This document shows, one piece after another, positions 44,311-55,096 of a DNA stretch of 64,000 nucleotides. This DNA is from Dyella monticola (GTDB lineage Bacteria; Pseudomonadota; Gammaproteobacteria; Xanthomonadales; Rhodanobacteraceae), in the NCBI RefSeq assembly GCF_003363155.1, contig NZ_QRBE01000003.1, positions 186,001 through 250,000 of the forward strand, read 5' to 3'. The notes beneath the pieces were generated by a model. It was not told where the DNA came from. It did no database searches and was given only the letters and a program-made list of their open reading frames with translations. The translations under genes were made by a program, and so were the position numbers. The number at the start of each line of letters is the position of its first letter. Position 1 is the stretch's first letter.

Positions 44311-46425
44311 ATGGCCGCTCCGAAAACTCAATCTCTGACTGCGACGCGTGACGACCCGGGCAAGTTGCCCGTCTCCGCGCTCGTGGGCGTGGGGCCGGCC
44401 TTGGTCGAGGCACTTGCGCGCCTGGGGCTTCATAGCGTGCAGGATCTATGGTTCCACCTGCCATTGCGTTATGAGGACCGTACGCACCTCACGCCGTTGG
44501 CGGATCTTCGCCCAGGTATGCGAGCGCAGGTAGTGGGTACGGTGGAAGCGGTGGAAAAAGGTTTTCGCTACCGCCCGCAACTAAAGGTGGCGATCGGCGA
44601 TGGTGTGATGGAGACGCTGTTGCTGCGTTTCTTCCATTTCAACCGTGCGCAAGCCGAACAACTTCGTGTTGGCATACGTCTGCTCTGCTACGGCGAGGTA
44701 CGCCAAGGGTCGGGCAGCCTGGAAATGGTGCATCCGCAATATCGGCGTTTGGCGGACGATGCGTCGGTCGAGCTCGACGAGCGTCTCTCGCCGGTTTATC
44801 CCACCACCGAAGGGCTGGGACAGAAGCGGTTGGGCACTGTCATCGCCAAGGCGTTGCAGCAACTTCCGGACGACGCGCAACTGGAGCTGATTCCGCCACC
44901 ACTGTGCGCGAAATTCGGGCTTACGTCGTTGCGCGAGGCGTTGCTATATGTACATCGCCCGCCGCCGGATGCGCGCATGGATCAACTGATCCAAGGTCGT
45001 CACCCTGCACAGCAGCGCCTGGCATTCGAAGAACTGCTCACCCAGCACATGAGTCTCAAACGCCTGCGTGCAGCAGTGCGTGAACGACGCGCTCCCGTGT
45101 TGGGTGATGACGGCGTGCTGCGGCAACGCTGGCTGGAGGCGTTGCCTTTTCAACTCACGGGCGCGCAACAGCGCGTGATCAAGGATGTTGCCACGGATAT
45201 CGCGCAACCACGTCCCATGCTTCGCCTCGTGCAGGGCGACGTGGGGTCTGGCAAAACGGCCGTGGCATGTGCAGCGGCGCTGGCTGCAGTGGAAGCAGGG
45301 CGCCAGGTTGCGCTGATGGCACCCACGGAGCTTCTGGCGGAGCAGCATCTTCGCAACTTTCGTCATTGGTTGGATCCTTTGGGGATTCACGTCGAATGGC
45401 TGGCCGGTAAGCAGCAAGGCAAAGCGCGCCAGCAGGCCATGCGTCGCGTGTTGGAAGGTGCACCGGTGGTGATCGGCACGCATGCCTTGATGCAGGAGGG
45501 TGTGGAGTTCGCGCGCCTTGGGCTGGTGATCGTGGATGAGCAGCATCGCTTTGGCGTGCAGCAACGTCTGGCGCTGCGTGATAAGGGTCTGGAAGGTGAG
45601 CTTGTGCCGCATCAATTGGTACTTACGGCGACACCAATTCCGCGCACGCTGGCGATGAGTGCTTACGCCGATCTGGATATCTCTGCCATCGACGAACTGC
45701 CACCGGGCCGCACGCCGGTGCAAACCGTAGCGATTTCAAACGCGCGCCGCAGCGAAGTCATCGACCGCATACGCGCTGCCTGCACGGAAGGCCGTCAGGC
45801 GTATTGGGTCTGCACACTGATCGAAGAATCCGAACAACTGCGCGCCCAAGCTGCCGAGGCCGCACACGCCGAACTCACGCACGCGCTGGCCGATTGTCGT
45901 GTTGGCCTGATCCACGGACGCATGAAGCCCAAGGAAAAGCAGGCCATCATGGATGCGTTCAAGGCCGGCGAGTTATCCGTGCTGGTTGCTACCACGGTGA
46001 TCGAAGTGGGCGTCGACGTACCCAATGCCAGCCTGATGGTCATCGAAAACAGCGAGCGCCTCGGTCTCGCGCAACTGCATCAGCTACGTGGTCGCGTAGG
46101 ACGTGGCGCCATCGCTTCCAATTGCGTCCTGCTTTATCAACCGCCGCTGGGACAGCTTGCGCGTGAGCGCTTGCAGGTGATGCGCGAAACCAACGACGGT
46201 TTTCGCATCGCCGAAAAAGATCTGCAGTTGCGCGGCCCGGGCGAAGTGCTCGGCACGCGCCAGACTGGCCAATTGAGTTTTCGCATGGCCGATCTGTCAC
46301 GCGATGCGCATCTCTTGCCGGCGGTACAGCAGGTCGGCGAGCAAATGCTCGATCGTCATCCCGAGCGGGCCGCACGCTTGATCGATCGCTGGATTGGCGG
46401 TGCCGCGCGCTATGTTGGCGCATAG
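44311..46425 (+). CDS. recG: ATP-dependent DNA helicase RecG
   Basis: RecG remodels stalled forks and branches Holliday junctions. The 704-residue protein has an N-terminal wedge/OB domain (about 70-180; LPLRYEDRT), Walker A GDVGSGKT at 309-316, the DEQH box at 409-412, and the C-terminal helicase motifs VATTVIEVGVDVPNASLMV and QLHQLRGRVGRG. Length and order are standard. It closes the gmk/rpoZ/spoT/ridA/recG neighbourhood. Confidence 0.96.
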   Translation: MAAPKTQSLTATRDDPGKLPVSALVGVGPALVEALARLGLHSVQDLWFHLPLRYEDRTHLTPLADLRPGMRAQVVGTVEAVEKGFRYRPQLKVAIGDGVMETLLLRFFHFNRAQAEQLRVGIRLLCYGEVRQGSGSLEMVHPQYRRLADDASVELDERLSPVYPTTEGLGQKRLGTVIAKALQQLPDDAQLELIPPPLCAKFGLTSLREALLYVHRPPPDARMDQLIQGRHPAQQRLAFEELLTQHMSLKRLRAAVRERRAPVLGDDGVLRQRWLEALPFQLTGAQQRVIKDVATDIAQPRPMLRLVQGDVGSGKTAVACAAALAAVEAGRQVALMAPTELLAEQHLRNFRHWLDPLGIHVEWLAGKQQGKARQQAMRRVLEGAPVVIGTHALMQEGVEFARLGLVIVDEQHRFGVQQRLALRDKGLEGELVPHQLVLTATPIPRTLAMSAYADLDISAIDELPPGRTPVQTVAISNARRSEVIDRIRAACTEGRQAYWVCTLIEESEQLRAQAAEAAHAELTHALADCRVGLIHGRMKPKEKQAIMDAFKAGELSVLVATTVIEVGVDVPNASLMVIENSERLGLAQLHQLRGRVGRGAIASNCVLLYQPPLGQLARERLQVMRETNDGFRIAEKDLQLRGPGEVLGTRQTGQLSFRMADLSRDAHLLPAVQQVGEQMLDRHPERAARLIDRWIGGAARYVGA

Positions 46426-46507
46426 GAGCCTGGATGCCCCGTGTAGCATGAGAGGCAGTCCCTTCCTGTGGATTATGAGTGGCTACCTACTTCGGACGAA
46501 ACCGTCG

Positions 46508-46987
46508 TTAGGACTTGCTCAACGCTTCGAGGCAGCGTGACTGTATTTTTGTATCGACACCTTTGGCGGATGCGACGGCTCTTAAAGCTTTGACTTTATA
46601 GTCTTTCGGTACTTCTTCGATGAAGGGGATGCCGCAAACGCGCGATATCGCCAGGATGTGGCGATCACCTTCGACCGGATCAACGATCTTCAGCACCACG
46701 GATGGATTTCTTGGCAATGCATAGGCAAGGGCAATAACCAAGCCTTCTGCGTTAGCGCCATCTGCGCCCAGGGCTAGCTTCGGTGCAAGCGCGACCCAAT
46801 CAGCGTTGCCGCCCTCGATTTTGTCGAAAAGCTGTTCGGAGGCCTGATCATCCAGAGACGCGAAGAAATGCCCCGCTCCTTCTCGCTCAATGGCGGCTGC
46901 CACTTGAACGGGAGTTGTTATAGGTTGGGCTGCCAATGTGATCGCCGGCAGGCTAAGCGCGATCCCCAGCAAGAAGTACTTTGTCAT
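46508..46987 (-). CDS. periplasmic protein, candidate immunity partner of the DUF2778 toxin
   Basis: I do not recognise the family. The 159-residue product has a clear signal peptide (KYFLLGIALSLPAITLAA, cleaved near residue 20), so it is periplasmic; the rest is a soluble alpha/beta-looking domain (CGIPFIEEVPKDYKV). Its ATG at 46987 overlaps the stop of the Tlde1-like gene (ATGA), with AAGGTGG upstream. Effectors of the Tlde1 type act on periplasmic peptidoglycan and are paired with periplasmic immunity proteins, so immunity is a reasonable inference. No second copy is seen in the window. Confidence 0.6.
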   Translation of the reverse strand: MTKYFLLGIALSLPAITLAAQPITTPVQVAAAIEREGAGHFFASLDDQASEQLFDKIEGGNADWVALAPKLALGADGANAEGLVIALAYALPRNPSVVLKIVDPVEGDRHILAISRVCGIPFIEEVPKDYKVKALRAVASAKGVDTKIQSRCLEALSKS

Positions 46988-47349
46988 GGCACCACCTTCA
47001 GTTGGCGATCTCCACTCGTCCAAACCTTCTCGCGAATAATTCTGTCCATGATTATGCAGTCGTTCGACGCAGAGCCTGGATGCCTTGTGCTGTCTCCATG
47101 CAGAAAAAAAGCATCTCGACCCAAAGTTCGTGTACCCGGCTCGGGAGTGAGTGACATGGCAAAATTTCCAACGTGGTCGGAACGATGCGGAGAACCGATC
47201 GTGTAGTAACCCTCAGGAATTGTGCCGGCGTCACGAACCGTTTGCATGGGGAAATTGTTCTTGCCTGCGCCATATCCCGAGTATCCGTGGCCGACGATGT
47301 GCTCGTTATGAGTCAGGGTTCCGGTGGTCTGGCTATACGTCCAAGTCAT
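46984..47349 (-). CDS. Tlde1-like (DUF2778) peptidoglycan L,D-transpeptidase-fold protein
   Basis: The 121-residue protein matches the DUF2778/Tlde1 domain: GTIPEGYYTIG, then LGRDAFFLHGD (His 84) and HPGSASNDCIIM (Cys 98), and a C-terminal SGDRQLKVV. Tlde1 effectors of type VI secretion cut or exchange D-amino acids on peptidoglycan stem peptides through the His/Cys pair. The residue before Cys is Asp where Gly is usual. It is the bare domain with no signal peptide or PAAR/Rhs/VgrG fusion. The start at 47349 has AAGGA upstream; the frame runs back to 47472. It is coupled to a periplasmic protein gene. Confidence 0.75.
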   Translation of the reverse strand: MTWTYSQTTGTLTHNEHIVGHGYSGYGAGKNNFPMQTVRDAGTIPEGYYTIGSPHRSDHVGNFAMSLTPEPGTRTLGRDAFFLHGDSTRHPGSASNDCIIMDRIIREKVWTSGDRQLKVVP

Positions 47350-47497
47350 TTGAAAGTCCTTGCTGACATCGTTGCGGGTGACGACGCTAAAATGTCGGCG
47401 CGGTATCCTAAATAAGGCAATGACCGTGAAATGAGTAAGAGAGACCGCGCCTTGTGCTCTTTTTTTCCCCAACTAGCATCTTTATCCATTTGTGCGC

Positions 47498-48427
47498 ATG
47501 ACTAAGCCCCAACTCCTGATCGACACCGACCCGGGCGTGGACGATGCCCTTGCCATCCTCATGGCGCACGCGCACGCCGATGTGCTCGGCTTGAACATCG
47601 CGGCCGGCAATGTCGGTCTTGCACACACTGTGCGCAATGCGCGCACGCTGGTGGACTTATTGGGCGCGTCGACGCCGGTCTTTGCGGGGTGTGCGTCACC
47701 GCTGGTGCGCTTGCCGGAGGAAGATGCGGCATTCGTGCACGGTCGCGATGGAATGGGTGACGTCGGATTTCCGGAGCCAGTTGTTGGCGCTACCGATGAA
47801 CACGCCGCGCTGGCTCTGCTACGCCTCACACGCGAGCGCCCGGGTCAAATCACGCTGGTGGCGCTGGCGCCGCTCACCAATATTGCATTGGCGCTTAAGC
47901 TGGATCCTTCGTTGCCAACGCGCGTGAAGCGCCTCGTGGTGATGGGTGGTGCCGTTACAGGCCATGGCAACACCGGTCGCGTACCGGCGGAATTCAATGT
48001 CGGGTTCGATCCTGAGGCGGCACACGTCGTGTTCGAAGGCTTTCCCCACTTCGATCTGGTGGACTGGGAACTCACCTTGCGCCATGCCTTCGATGAGGCG
48101 GAATTCGATCAATGGCTAACGGCCGGCGACCATCGTGCCGACTTCTTCGGGCGAGTGTTTCAGGTGGCGCGCCAGAGCAACCGCCGCAGCGGCCGAAAGG
48201 GCATCATTGCCGCCGACGCCCTGGCCATGGCCGTGGCCATCGACCCTACCGTGGTGAGGCGCAGCGAGCAGCGTCACGTGGGCGTCGAGCTGGATGGCCG
48301 TCTCACGCGCGGCGCAACCGTGGTGGACTGGGCGCATCGGCTGAGGCTGCCGGCGCAGGCCAACGTGGTGCTGGAGCTGGATCAGGCCAAGTTCGGCGCC
48401 ATGGTGCAGCGGGCCTTAGGGGCCTAG
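47498..48427 (+). CDS. inosine/uridine-preferring nucleoside hydrolase family protein
   Basis: This cytoplasmic hydrolase cleaves the N-glycosidic bond of nucleosides to ribose and base. The 309-residue protein has the calcium-binding LLIDTDPGVDDALA near the N-terminus, LVALAPLTNIALAL and the GGAVTGHGN segment, with C-terminal IAADALAMAVAIDP. Base preference cannot be set from sequence. ATG 47498 is preferred to GTG 47492. It is divergent from the toxin pair. Confidence 0.92.
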   Translation: MTKPQLLIDTDPGVDDALAILMAHAHADVLGLNIAAGNVGLAHTVRNARTLVDLLGASTPVFAGCASPLVRLPEEDAAFVHGRDGMGDVGFPEPVVGATDEHAALALLRLTRERPGQITLVALAPLTNIALALKLDPSLPTRVKRLVVMGGAVTGHGNTGRVPAEFNVGFDPEAAHVVFEGFPHFDLVDWELTLRHAFDEAEFDQWLTAGDHRADFFGRVFQVARQSNRRSGRKGIIAADALAMAVAIDPTVVRRSEQRHVGVELDGRLTRGATVVDWAHRLRLPAQANVVLELDQAKFGAMVQRALGA

Positions 48428-48508
48428 CGGCAGGCAGTCCTGTGGCTTGACCAAGCCTTTGAGTGGCCGATACAATACCGCTCTTTTCACGCACGCTTTG
48501 AGTCCGTC

Positions 48509-48754
48509 ATGAAGCCCGATATCCATCCGAATTACCGTCAGGTGGTGTTCCAGGATCTCTCGTCCGAGTTCGCGTTTCTGACGCGTTCGACGATTGCCGC
48601 CAAGGAAACCATCAAGTGGGAAGACGGCAACGAGTACCCACTGATCAAGGTGGATATCTCCAGCCATTCGCACCCGTTCTACACCGGCAAGCAGAAGGTC
48701 CTGGACGCCGGTGGTCGCGTGGACAAGTTCCGCCGCCGGTACGCGCAGAAATAA
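48509..48754 (+). CDS. rpmE2: 50S ribosomal protein L31 type B
   Basis: The 81-residue protein is the zinc-free form of L31: it starts [16 protein letters not shown], has [20 protein letters not shown] and lacks the CxxC zinc ligands of type A. Type B L31 usually replaces the zinc form when zinc is scarce, although in Xanthomonadales it may be the only copy; this cannot be decided here. A strong terminator follows. Confidence 0.96.
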   Translation: MKPDIHPNYRQVVFQDLSSEFAFLTRSTIAAKETIKWEDGNEYPLIKVDISSHSHPFYTGKQKVLDAGGRVDKFRRRYAQK

Positions 48755-48797
48755 TTGCCCGAAACCCGTCGTCCGCGGCGGGTTTACGAATTCCGCA

Positions 48798-48830
48798 CAA
48801 GGCAGGCCTCGCGCCTGCCTTGCTTTTTTT
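48798..48830 (+). terminator. Rho-independent terminator after rpmE2
   Basis: CAAGGCAGGC (48798-48807) and GCCTGCCTTG (48813-48822) form a perfect 10-bp stem with a CTCGC loop, followed by CTTTTTTT. Confidence 0.92.
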
Positions 48831-48878
48831 GTGTCTGTCAATCCGACCATGCGCTGTCGGATCGTTTTGATGGTGATG

Positions 48879-48887
48879 TGCGATAAT
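48879..48887 (+). promoter_or_regulatory. possible gltA promoter, extended -10
   Basis: TGCGATAAT (TGn followed by GATAAT at 48882-48887) resembles an extended -10 element about 100 bases before the gltA GTG. No good -35 box is visible, which is common for extended -10 promoters. The assignment is tentative. Confidence 0.35.
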
Positions 48888-48990
48888 GGATCGGTTGCAT
48901 CGGCGCTTCCCCACGTCGATGCGTCTTTCCCTCACCGGCTGGTGCCGTTTTGCGGTCGCCCCGGTGGCGACCCATGCGTAGGAGGTTTCT

Positions 48991-50286
48991 GTGTCCGATT
49001 CCAAATCCGTCAAGCTGGTTGATGAGTCCAACGGCCGTAACAGTGAGCTCCCTTTGCTCACCGGCACGCTTGGCCCCGCCTGCATCGACATTGCCCCCTT
49101 GTATAAGGACACCGGGCATTTCACCTACGATCCCGGTTTCGGTAGCACCGCTAGCACCAAGAGCGCCATCACTTACATCGACGGCGATCAGGGCGTGCTG
49201 ATGTATCGCGGATATCCGATCGAGCAGCTGGCTGAGAAGTCCAGCTTTGTCGAGGTGGCTTATCTGCTGCTGCATGGCGAACTGCCGAACAAGACCCAGT
49301 TCTCCGCCTTCGAAAACGAGATCACGCATCACACGATGATGCACGAGTCGCACAAGAATTTTTTCCAGGGCTTCCATCACGATGCTCATCCGATGGCCAT
49401 GCTGGCCGCATCGGTCGCGTCGCTGTCGGCGTTCTATCACGATGATCTGAATGTCGATAATCCGGAAGACCGCAAGCTTGCCGCGATCCGGCTGATCGCC
49501 AAAATGCCCACCATCGCTGCGGCCTGCTATCGCTATTCGATCGGTTGGCCGTTCCGTTATCCGCGTAACAATCTCGAGTATGTCACGCGCTTCCTGCACA
49601 TGATGTTCGAGGTGCCGAGCGAACCACTGGAACTGAGCCCGGTGTGTGCAAAGGCGTTGGATCTGTTGTTCATCCTGCACGCCGATCACGAGCAGAATGC
49701 GTCCACGTCCACCGTGCGCCTGGTTGGCTCCACCGGCGCCAATCCGTACGCATCCATTGCTGCCGGTATCACGGCGCTGTGGGGGCCCGCACATGGCGGT
49801 GCGAACGAAGCCGTGCTCAAGATGCTTGAGGAGATCGGTTCACCCGACAATGTCGAAACCGCTGTCAAGCGTGCCAAGGACAAGAACGATAACTTCCGCC
49901 TGATGGGCTTCGGCCATCGCGTGTACAAGAACTTCGATCCGCGCGCGAAGATCATCCGCGAGATGTGCCACAAGGTGCTGGCGGAGATGGGCGTCAACGA
50001 TCCGCTGCTCGACGTGGCCATGAAGCTGGAAGAGGCGGCGCTCAAGGACGATTACTTTGTCGAGCGCAAGTTGTATCCGAACGTCGACTTCTACTCGGGC
50101 ATCATCTACAAGGCGCTGGGCATCCCCACCGAAATGTTCACCGTGATGTTCGCCATCGCGCGTACTGCGGGTTGGATCGCGCATTGGATCGAGCAGCACG
50201 AAACGCCAGGTTCGCGTATCGGCCGTCCGCGCCAGCTCTATGTCGGCGCCGCCCAGCGCGATTATGCGAGCATCGACAAGCGCTAA
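48991..50286 (+). CDS. gltA: citrate synthase (type II)
   Basis: GltA condenses acetyl-CoA and oxaloacetate at the entry to the TCA cycle. The 431-residue protein has the type II N-terminal beta domain ([18 protein letters not shown]), [11 protein letters not shown], the catalytic His regions [14 protein letters not shown] and [12 protein letters not shown], and [14 protein letters not shown] with the final catalytic Asp downstream. Type II enzymes of this length are hexameric and inhibited by NADH. GTG start; GTAGGAGG lies about eight bases upstream. Confidence 0.97.
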   Translation: MSDSKSVKLVDESNGRNSELPLLTGTLGPACIDIAPLYKDTGHFTYDPGFGSTASTKSAITYIDGDQGVLMYRGYPIEQLAEKSSFVEVAYLLLHGELPNKTQFSAFENEITHHTMMHESHKNFFQGFHHDAHPMAMLAASVASLSAFYHDDLNVDNPEDRKLAAIRLIAKMPTIAAACYRYSIGWPFRYPRNNLEYVTRFLHMMFEVPSEPLELSPVCAKALDLLFILHADHEQNASTSTVRLVGSTGANPYASIAAGITALWGPAHGGANEAVLKMLEEIGSPDNVETAVKRAKDKNDNFRLMGFGHRVYKNFDPRAKIIREMCHKVLAEMGVNDPLLDVAMKLEEAALKDDYFVERKLYPNVDFYSGIIYKALGIPTEMFTVMFAIARTAGWIAHWIEQHETPGSRIGRPRQLYVGAAQRDYASIDKR

Positions 50287-50310
50287 GCAAAGAGGTCTAG
50301 CCGTCCATAT

Positions 50311-50342
50311 AAAAAACGCCCGGCTTGCCCGGGCGTTTTTTT
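50311..50342. terminator. bidirectional terminator between gltA and the 50350-51027 gene
   Basis: A6-CGCCCGG (50317-50323) and CCGGGCG-T7 (50329-50342) form a stem extended by A-T pairs, with a five-base loop. It lies between convergent genes. Confidence 0.92.
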
Positions 50343-50349
50343 ATGCCGC

Positions 50350-51027
50350 TTATTTAAGTGCGGCGCCTAGTTTGCGTTCGAACTCATCGTGCTCGTCGCT
50401 GTCCTCGGTCAGCATGATTTCCACCGACGCCAACGATACGCGCCGCATGGGCTTCTCATCCACGCGGTCCAGGGGCGCTTGCCTGAGCGCATTATGCGGA
50501 AGTACGGTGATGTCGAACGGCAGATTGTCCGCGGCGAATAGCAGTACGGGGTACTCCACCTGTTCGTCGCGACTGATGCGCAGGCGGCGTGTTTGCGTTT
50601 CGTACGGCACGCCATGCTCGCGCAGATAGATGCCGACGGCTTCTGGATCGTCGCTGAAAACATGCAGGCAAACGGCTGAATGCGCATCGGCTGTGCCTTC
50701 CAGCACCGCGCCGACCAGTCGAGGTTCGAAGCTTTCCAGGAAGCGCATTGCTTCGATCGCGGCCTCGCGGCGTTCTCTGAGCAGTTTGGGTTGGCTTTCT
50801 GATTGAAACAGGCGTTGATGTTCGCGTAAGGCCTGTTCGATTTCGTGGTTGCGGGGAAGCGCCTGTTCGTCCTGGACGCCGAGTCGTTCGGCGGCTTTGC
50901 GTTTGGCGCGCTGGAAGTCGCGGATGCCGTGTTCGCTCATCAGGCGCGCCGCCTCTTGGGCGACGCGTAACCGGCTGCGTTGCACACGGTCTTGCGCGTG
51001 GATGCGATGGTGTTCGCCTCGTGCCAT
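50350..51027 (-). CDS. conserved hypothetical protein
   Basis: I do not recognise a named family. The 225-residue protein is soluble, with a basic helical N-terminal half (SRLRVAQEAARLMSEHGIRD, KRKAAERLG, many Arg and Gln) and a C-terminal part with strands AVCLHVFSDDPEAVGIYL and YPVLLFAADNLPFDITVLP and an acidic tail. The motif LVGAVLEGTADAHS recalls nucleotidyltransferase-type openings, but this is weak. It is transcribed toward gltA and 72 bases upstream of the mrcA stop; codon use looks ordinary, so it is a real gene. Confidence 0.7.
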   Translation of the reverse strand: MARGEHHRIHAQDRVQRSRLRVAQEAARLMSEHGIRDFQRAKRKAAERLGVQDEQALPRNHEIEQALREHQRLFQSESQPKLLRERREAAIEAMRFLESFEPRLVGAVLEGTADAHSAVCLHVFSDDPEAVGIYLREHGVPYETQTRRLRISRDEQVEYPVLLFAADNLPFDITVLPHNALRQAPLDRVDEKPMRRVSLASVEIMLTEDSDEHDEFERKLGAALK

Positions 51028-51099
51028 GCTGCGACCCTCGTATCGTTGTGTGCGGTAAGGGTGCTCTCGTTGAGAGCACCTTCAGACTACCGGAAAACC

Positions 51100-53631
51100 T
51101 CAGAAGATGTCGTTAGTCTGTTGTTGATCTTGGTTTTGTTGTTGTTGCAGAGCCTGGTTATGCAATCGGTCGATGTCTTCCACCTTGAAGATTTCCTGCA
51201 TGGCGTTAGGGTCGTCCGCCGAGGTGGGCAGGCCAGTGTCGCGATTGATGAGCGTGGTGGTGATGCCGGGTGGCATGGGCAGGCTCTTTTCGGGGGCACC
51301 CTTGAGCGCGTCGCCCATATAGTCGATCCAGATCGGCAGCGCGGCCTTGGCGCCGAATTCACCCTTGCCCAACGAGCTGAAATCGTCGAAACCCACCCAT
51401 ACGGCCGTCGCAAGGTCGCCGTTGAAACCTACGAACCAGGCGTCGCGGTGGTCGTTGGTCGAGCCCGTCTTGCCGGCCAGGTCCTGACGATTGAGCGCCT
51501 TTGCTGCATACCCGGTACCCATCGGGGACTGGATGACATCCTTCATCAGTGAGGTAATGAGGTAGTCATTACGGATGTCGATGACGTGCGGCGCCAATAC
51601 CGGTGGTGCCTTGCCGCTGTTGTGCACGTCGGCCGGCAATGCCGTTTCGCCCGCCATCGCCACGCTGGCGGCAGGTGCGGGGGCATTTGAAGAACTTGCT
51701 GACACGCCATTGGTCAGCATGTTCGCCGGCGGCGGCGCGGGTGGCGTGTTCTGCAGCAATCGTTCCGAACAGTCGGCACAGGCGCGCGCGGGATTGGCGA
51801 CATACACCGGCTTGCCGTCGCGATCATCGATCTCGCTGATGAAGTACGGCGTGACCAAGTAACCACCATTGGCGAACACGGAAAAACCACGCGCCATGCT
51901 CAGCGGAGACACCGAAGCTGTGCCCAGTGCCATCGACAGGTTGTTCGGCAATGCATCGAGCGGGAAGCCGAAGCGTGTAACGTAATCGCGCGCATAACGT
52001 ATGCCGATGGAGTCGAGCAAACGTACCGAAACCAGGTTCTTCGACTCGATCAATGCCTCACGCAGACGCATGGGGCCGGCGAACTTGTTGTCGTCGTTGC
52101 TGGGCGTCCACAAGCCGTTCGGCTGCGAGGGGTCGGGTAGCGCAATGGGCGCGTCGTTGATGATCGAGGCCGGCGTGTAACCACGCTCGAAGGCGGCCGA
52201 ATAGATGAACGGCTTGAAGCTCGAACCCGGCTGACGTGCCGCCATCACTGCACGGTTGAATTTGCTGCGCTGGAAGTTGAAGCCACCCACCAACGACTGG
52301 ATAGCCCCGTCTTCGGGATTGAGCGACACCATCGCAGCCTGTGCTTTCGGGATCTGCGTGAGCTGCCAGGCACCCTTGTCGTCCTGGATCACGCGGATGA
52401 TGTCACCGGGTTTGAGCACGCTATCGACCTTGGTCGGTGCGGGGCCGGTGTGGTTTTCGTTGATGTAGGGACGTGCCCAATCCATGGCTTTGAGGTCGAG
52501 CTTGACGACCTGCTTGCTCGGCAGGAACACCGAGGCCTCCGTGGGCGAGGAGGCAATGACCAGCCCGGGCGTGAGGCCCGCCACGTCCATATAGCTGGAC
52601 AGCAGACTGCTGTAATCGGTATCGCTGGCACCGGGCGGCAGTTCTTCATGCGCTTCGGGGCCACGCCAGCCGTGGCGGTGGTCGTAGATGGAAAGCCCGT
52701 CGCGCACGGCGGCAACCGCCTCTTGCTGACGGGTGCTGATGACGGTGGTCCTTACGACGTAGCCCTCGGTGAGGGCGTCGTTGCCGAGGCGGTCCAGCGC
52801 TTGCAATCGCGCCATTTCGGCCAGGTAGGGGGCGTCCACCTGGATCGGTTGCTCGTGCGGCGCCGCATCGTCTGGGGCGTTGATCGCCTGCGCGTACTGC
52901 GCCTGGTTGATGTATTTGTGTTCCAGCATCTGGCCCAGCACCCAGTTGCGGCGGGCGATCAGGCGCGACGTATTGGTCAGCGGATTGACCGCCGAAGGGA
53001 GCTGGAAGGTGGAGGCGATGGCCGCACACTGGGCAATCGTGAGCTGGTCCAGCCGTCGGCCGTAGTAATACTCCGCCGCGGCCGCCACCCCGTAGGAGCG
53101 ATGGCCGAGGAACATCTTATTGAGGTAGAGCTCAAGGATCTGGTCCTTGGTGAGCTCGTTTTCCATGCGCAAGGCGATGAACATCTCGATCAGCTTGCGG
53201 GAGTAGAGCTTTTCCGGGCTCAGGAAGAAGTTGCGGGCGACCTGCTGGGTAATGGTCGAGCCGCCCTGGGTCTTATTGCCGCCGGAGGCCACCACATGCA
53301 GGCCGGCGCGCAACACGCCGCGCCAATCCACCCCGGGGTGGGTATAGAAGTCGGCATCCTCGGCCGAGAGCACGGCATGCTTGACCATGTCCGGCACCTG
53401 GTCGATGGAGACCGGGACGCGGCGCGTTTCCCCGAAGGTTGCAATCAATTTGCCGTCCGCACTCACTACCCTGAGGGGTACCTGCATGTGGTAGTCCTTC
53501 AAGATGTCTACAGAAGGAATGCGGGGGGAAACCAGCCAATAGGCCACCCCGATGGCTGCGGTAATCAGCAGAAGTCCGCTGAAACCCAGGATCAGCAGCC
53601 AGCGCAGGAAGGCTTTCAAGAATCGCGTCAT
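51100..53631 (-). CDS. mrcA: penicillin-binding protein 1A (bifunctional)
   Basis: PBP1A polymerises lipid II and cross-links peptidoglycan. The 843-residue protein has an N-terminal membrane helix (about 10-32), a GT51 glycosyltransferase domain (EDADFYTHPGVDWRGVLRA at about 91-109, GGSTITQQVARNFFL), an inserted OB-like domain, and a transpeptidase domain with the SxxK serine in QPGSSFKPFIYSA, SKNLVSVRLLD and KTGSTND. A Gln/Asn-rich tail ends the protein. It is divergent from pilMNOPQ, the conserved ponA-pilM arrangement of many gammaproteobacteria. Confidence 0.96.
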   Translation of the reverse strand: MTRFLKAFLRWLLILGFSGLLLITAAIGVAYWLVSPRIPSVDILKDYHMQVPLRVVSADGKLIATFGETRRVPVSIDQVPDMVKHAVLSAEDADFYTHPGVDWRGVLRAGLHVVASGGNKTQGGSTITQQVARNFFLSPEKLYSRKLIEMFIALRMENELTKDQILELYLNKMFLGHRSYGVAAAAEYYYGRRLDQLTIAQCAAIASTFQLPSAVNPLTNTSRLIARRNWVLGQMLEHKYINQAQYAQAINAPDDAAPHEQPIQVDAPYLAEMARLQALDRLGNDALTEGYVVRTTVISTRQQEAVAAVRDGLSIYDHRHGWRGPEAHEELPPGASDTDYSSLLSSYMDVAGLTPGLVIASSPTEASVFLPSKQVVKLDLKAMDWARPYINENHTGPAPTKVDSVLKPGDIIRVIQDDKGAWQLTQIPKAQAAMVSLNPEDGAIQSLVGGFNFQRSKFNRAVMAARQPGSSFKPFIYSAAFERGYTPASIINDAPIALPDPSQPNGLWTPSNDDNKFAGPMRLREALIESKNLVSVRLLDSIGIRYARDYVTRFGFPLDALPNNLSMALGTASVSPLSMARGFSVFANGGYLVTPYFISEIDDRDGKPVYVANPARACADCSERLLQNTPPAPPPANMLTNGVSASSSNAPAPAASVAMAGETALPADVHNSGKAPPVLAPHVIDIRNDYLITSLMKDVIQSPMGTGYAAKALNRQDLAGKTGSTNDHRDAWFVGFNGDLATAVWVGFDDFSSLGKGEFGAKAALPIWIDYMGDALKGAPEKSLPMPPGITTTLINRDTGLPTSADDPNAMQEIFKVEDIDRLHNQALQQQQNQDQQQTNDIF

Positions 53632-55095
<1,464 letters not shown>

Positions 55096-55096
<1 letters not shown>

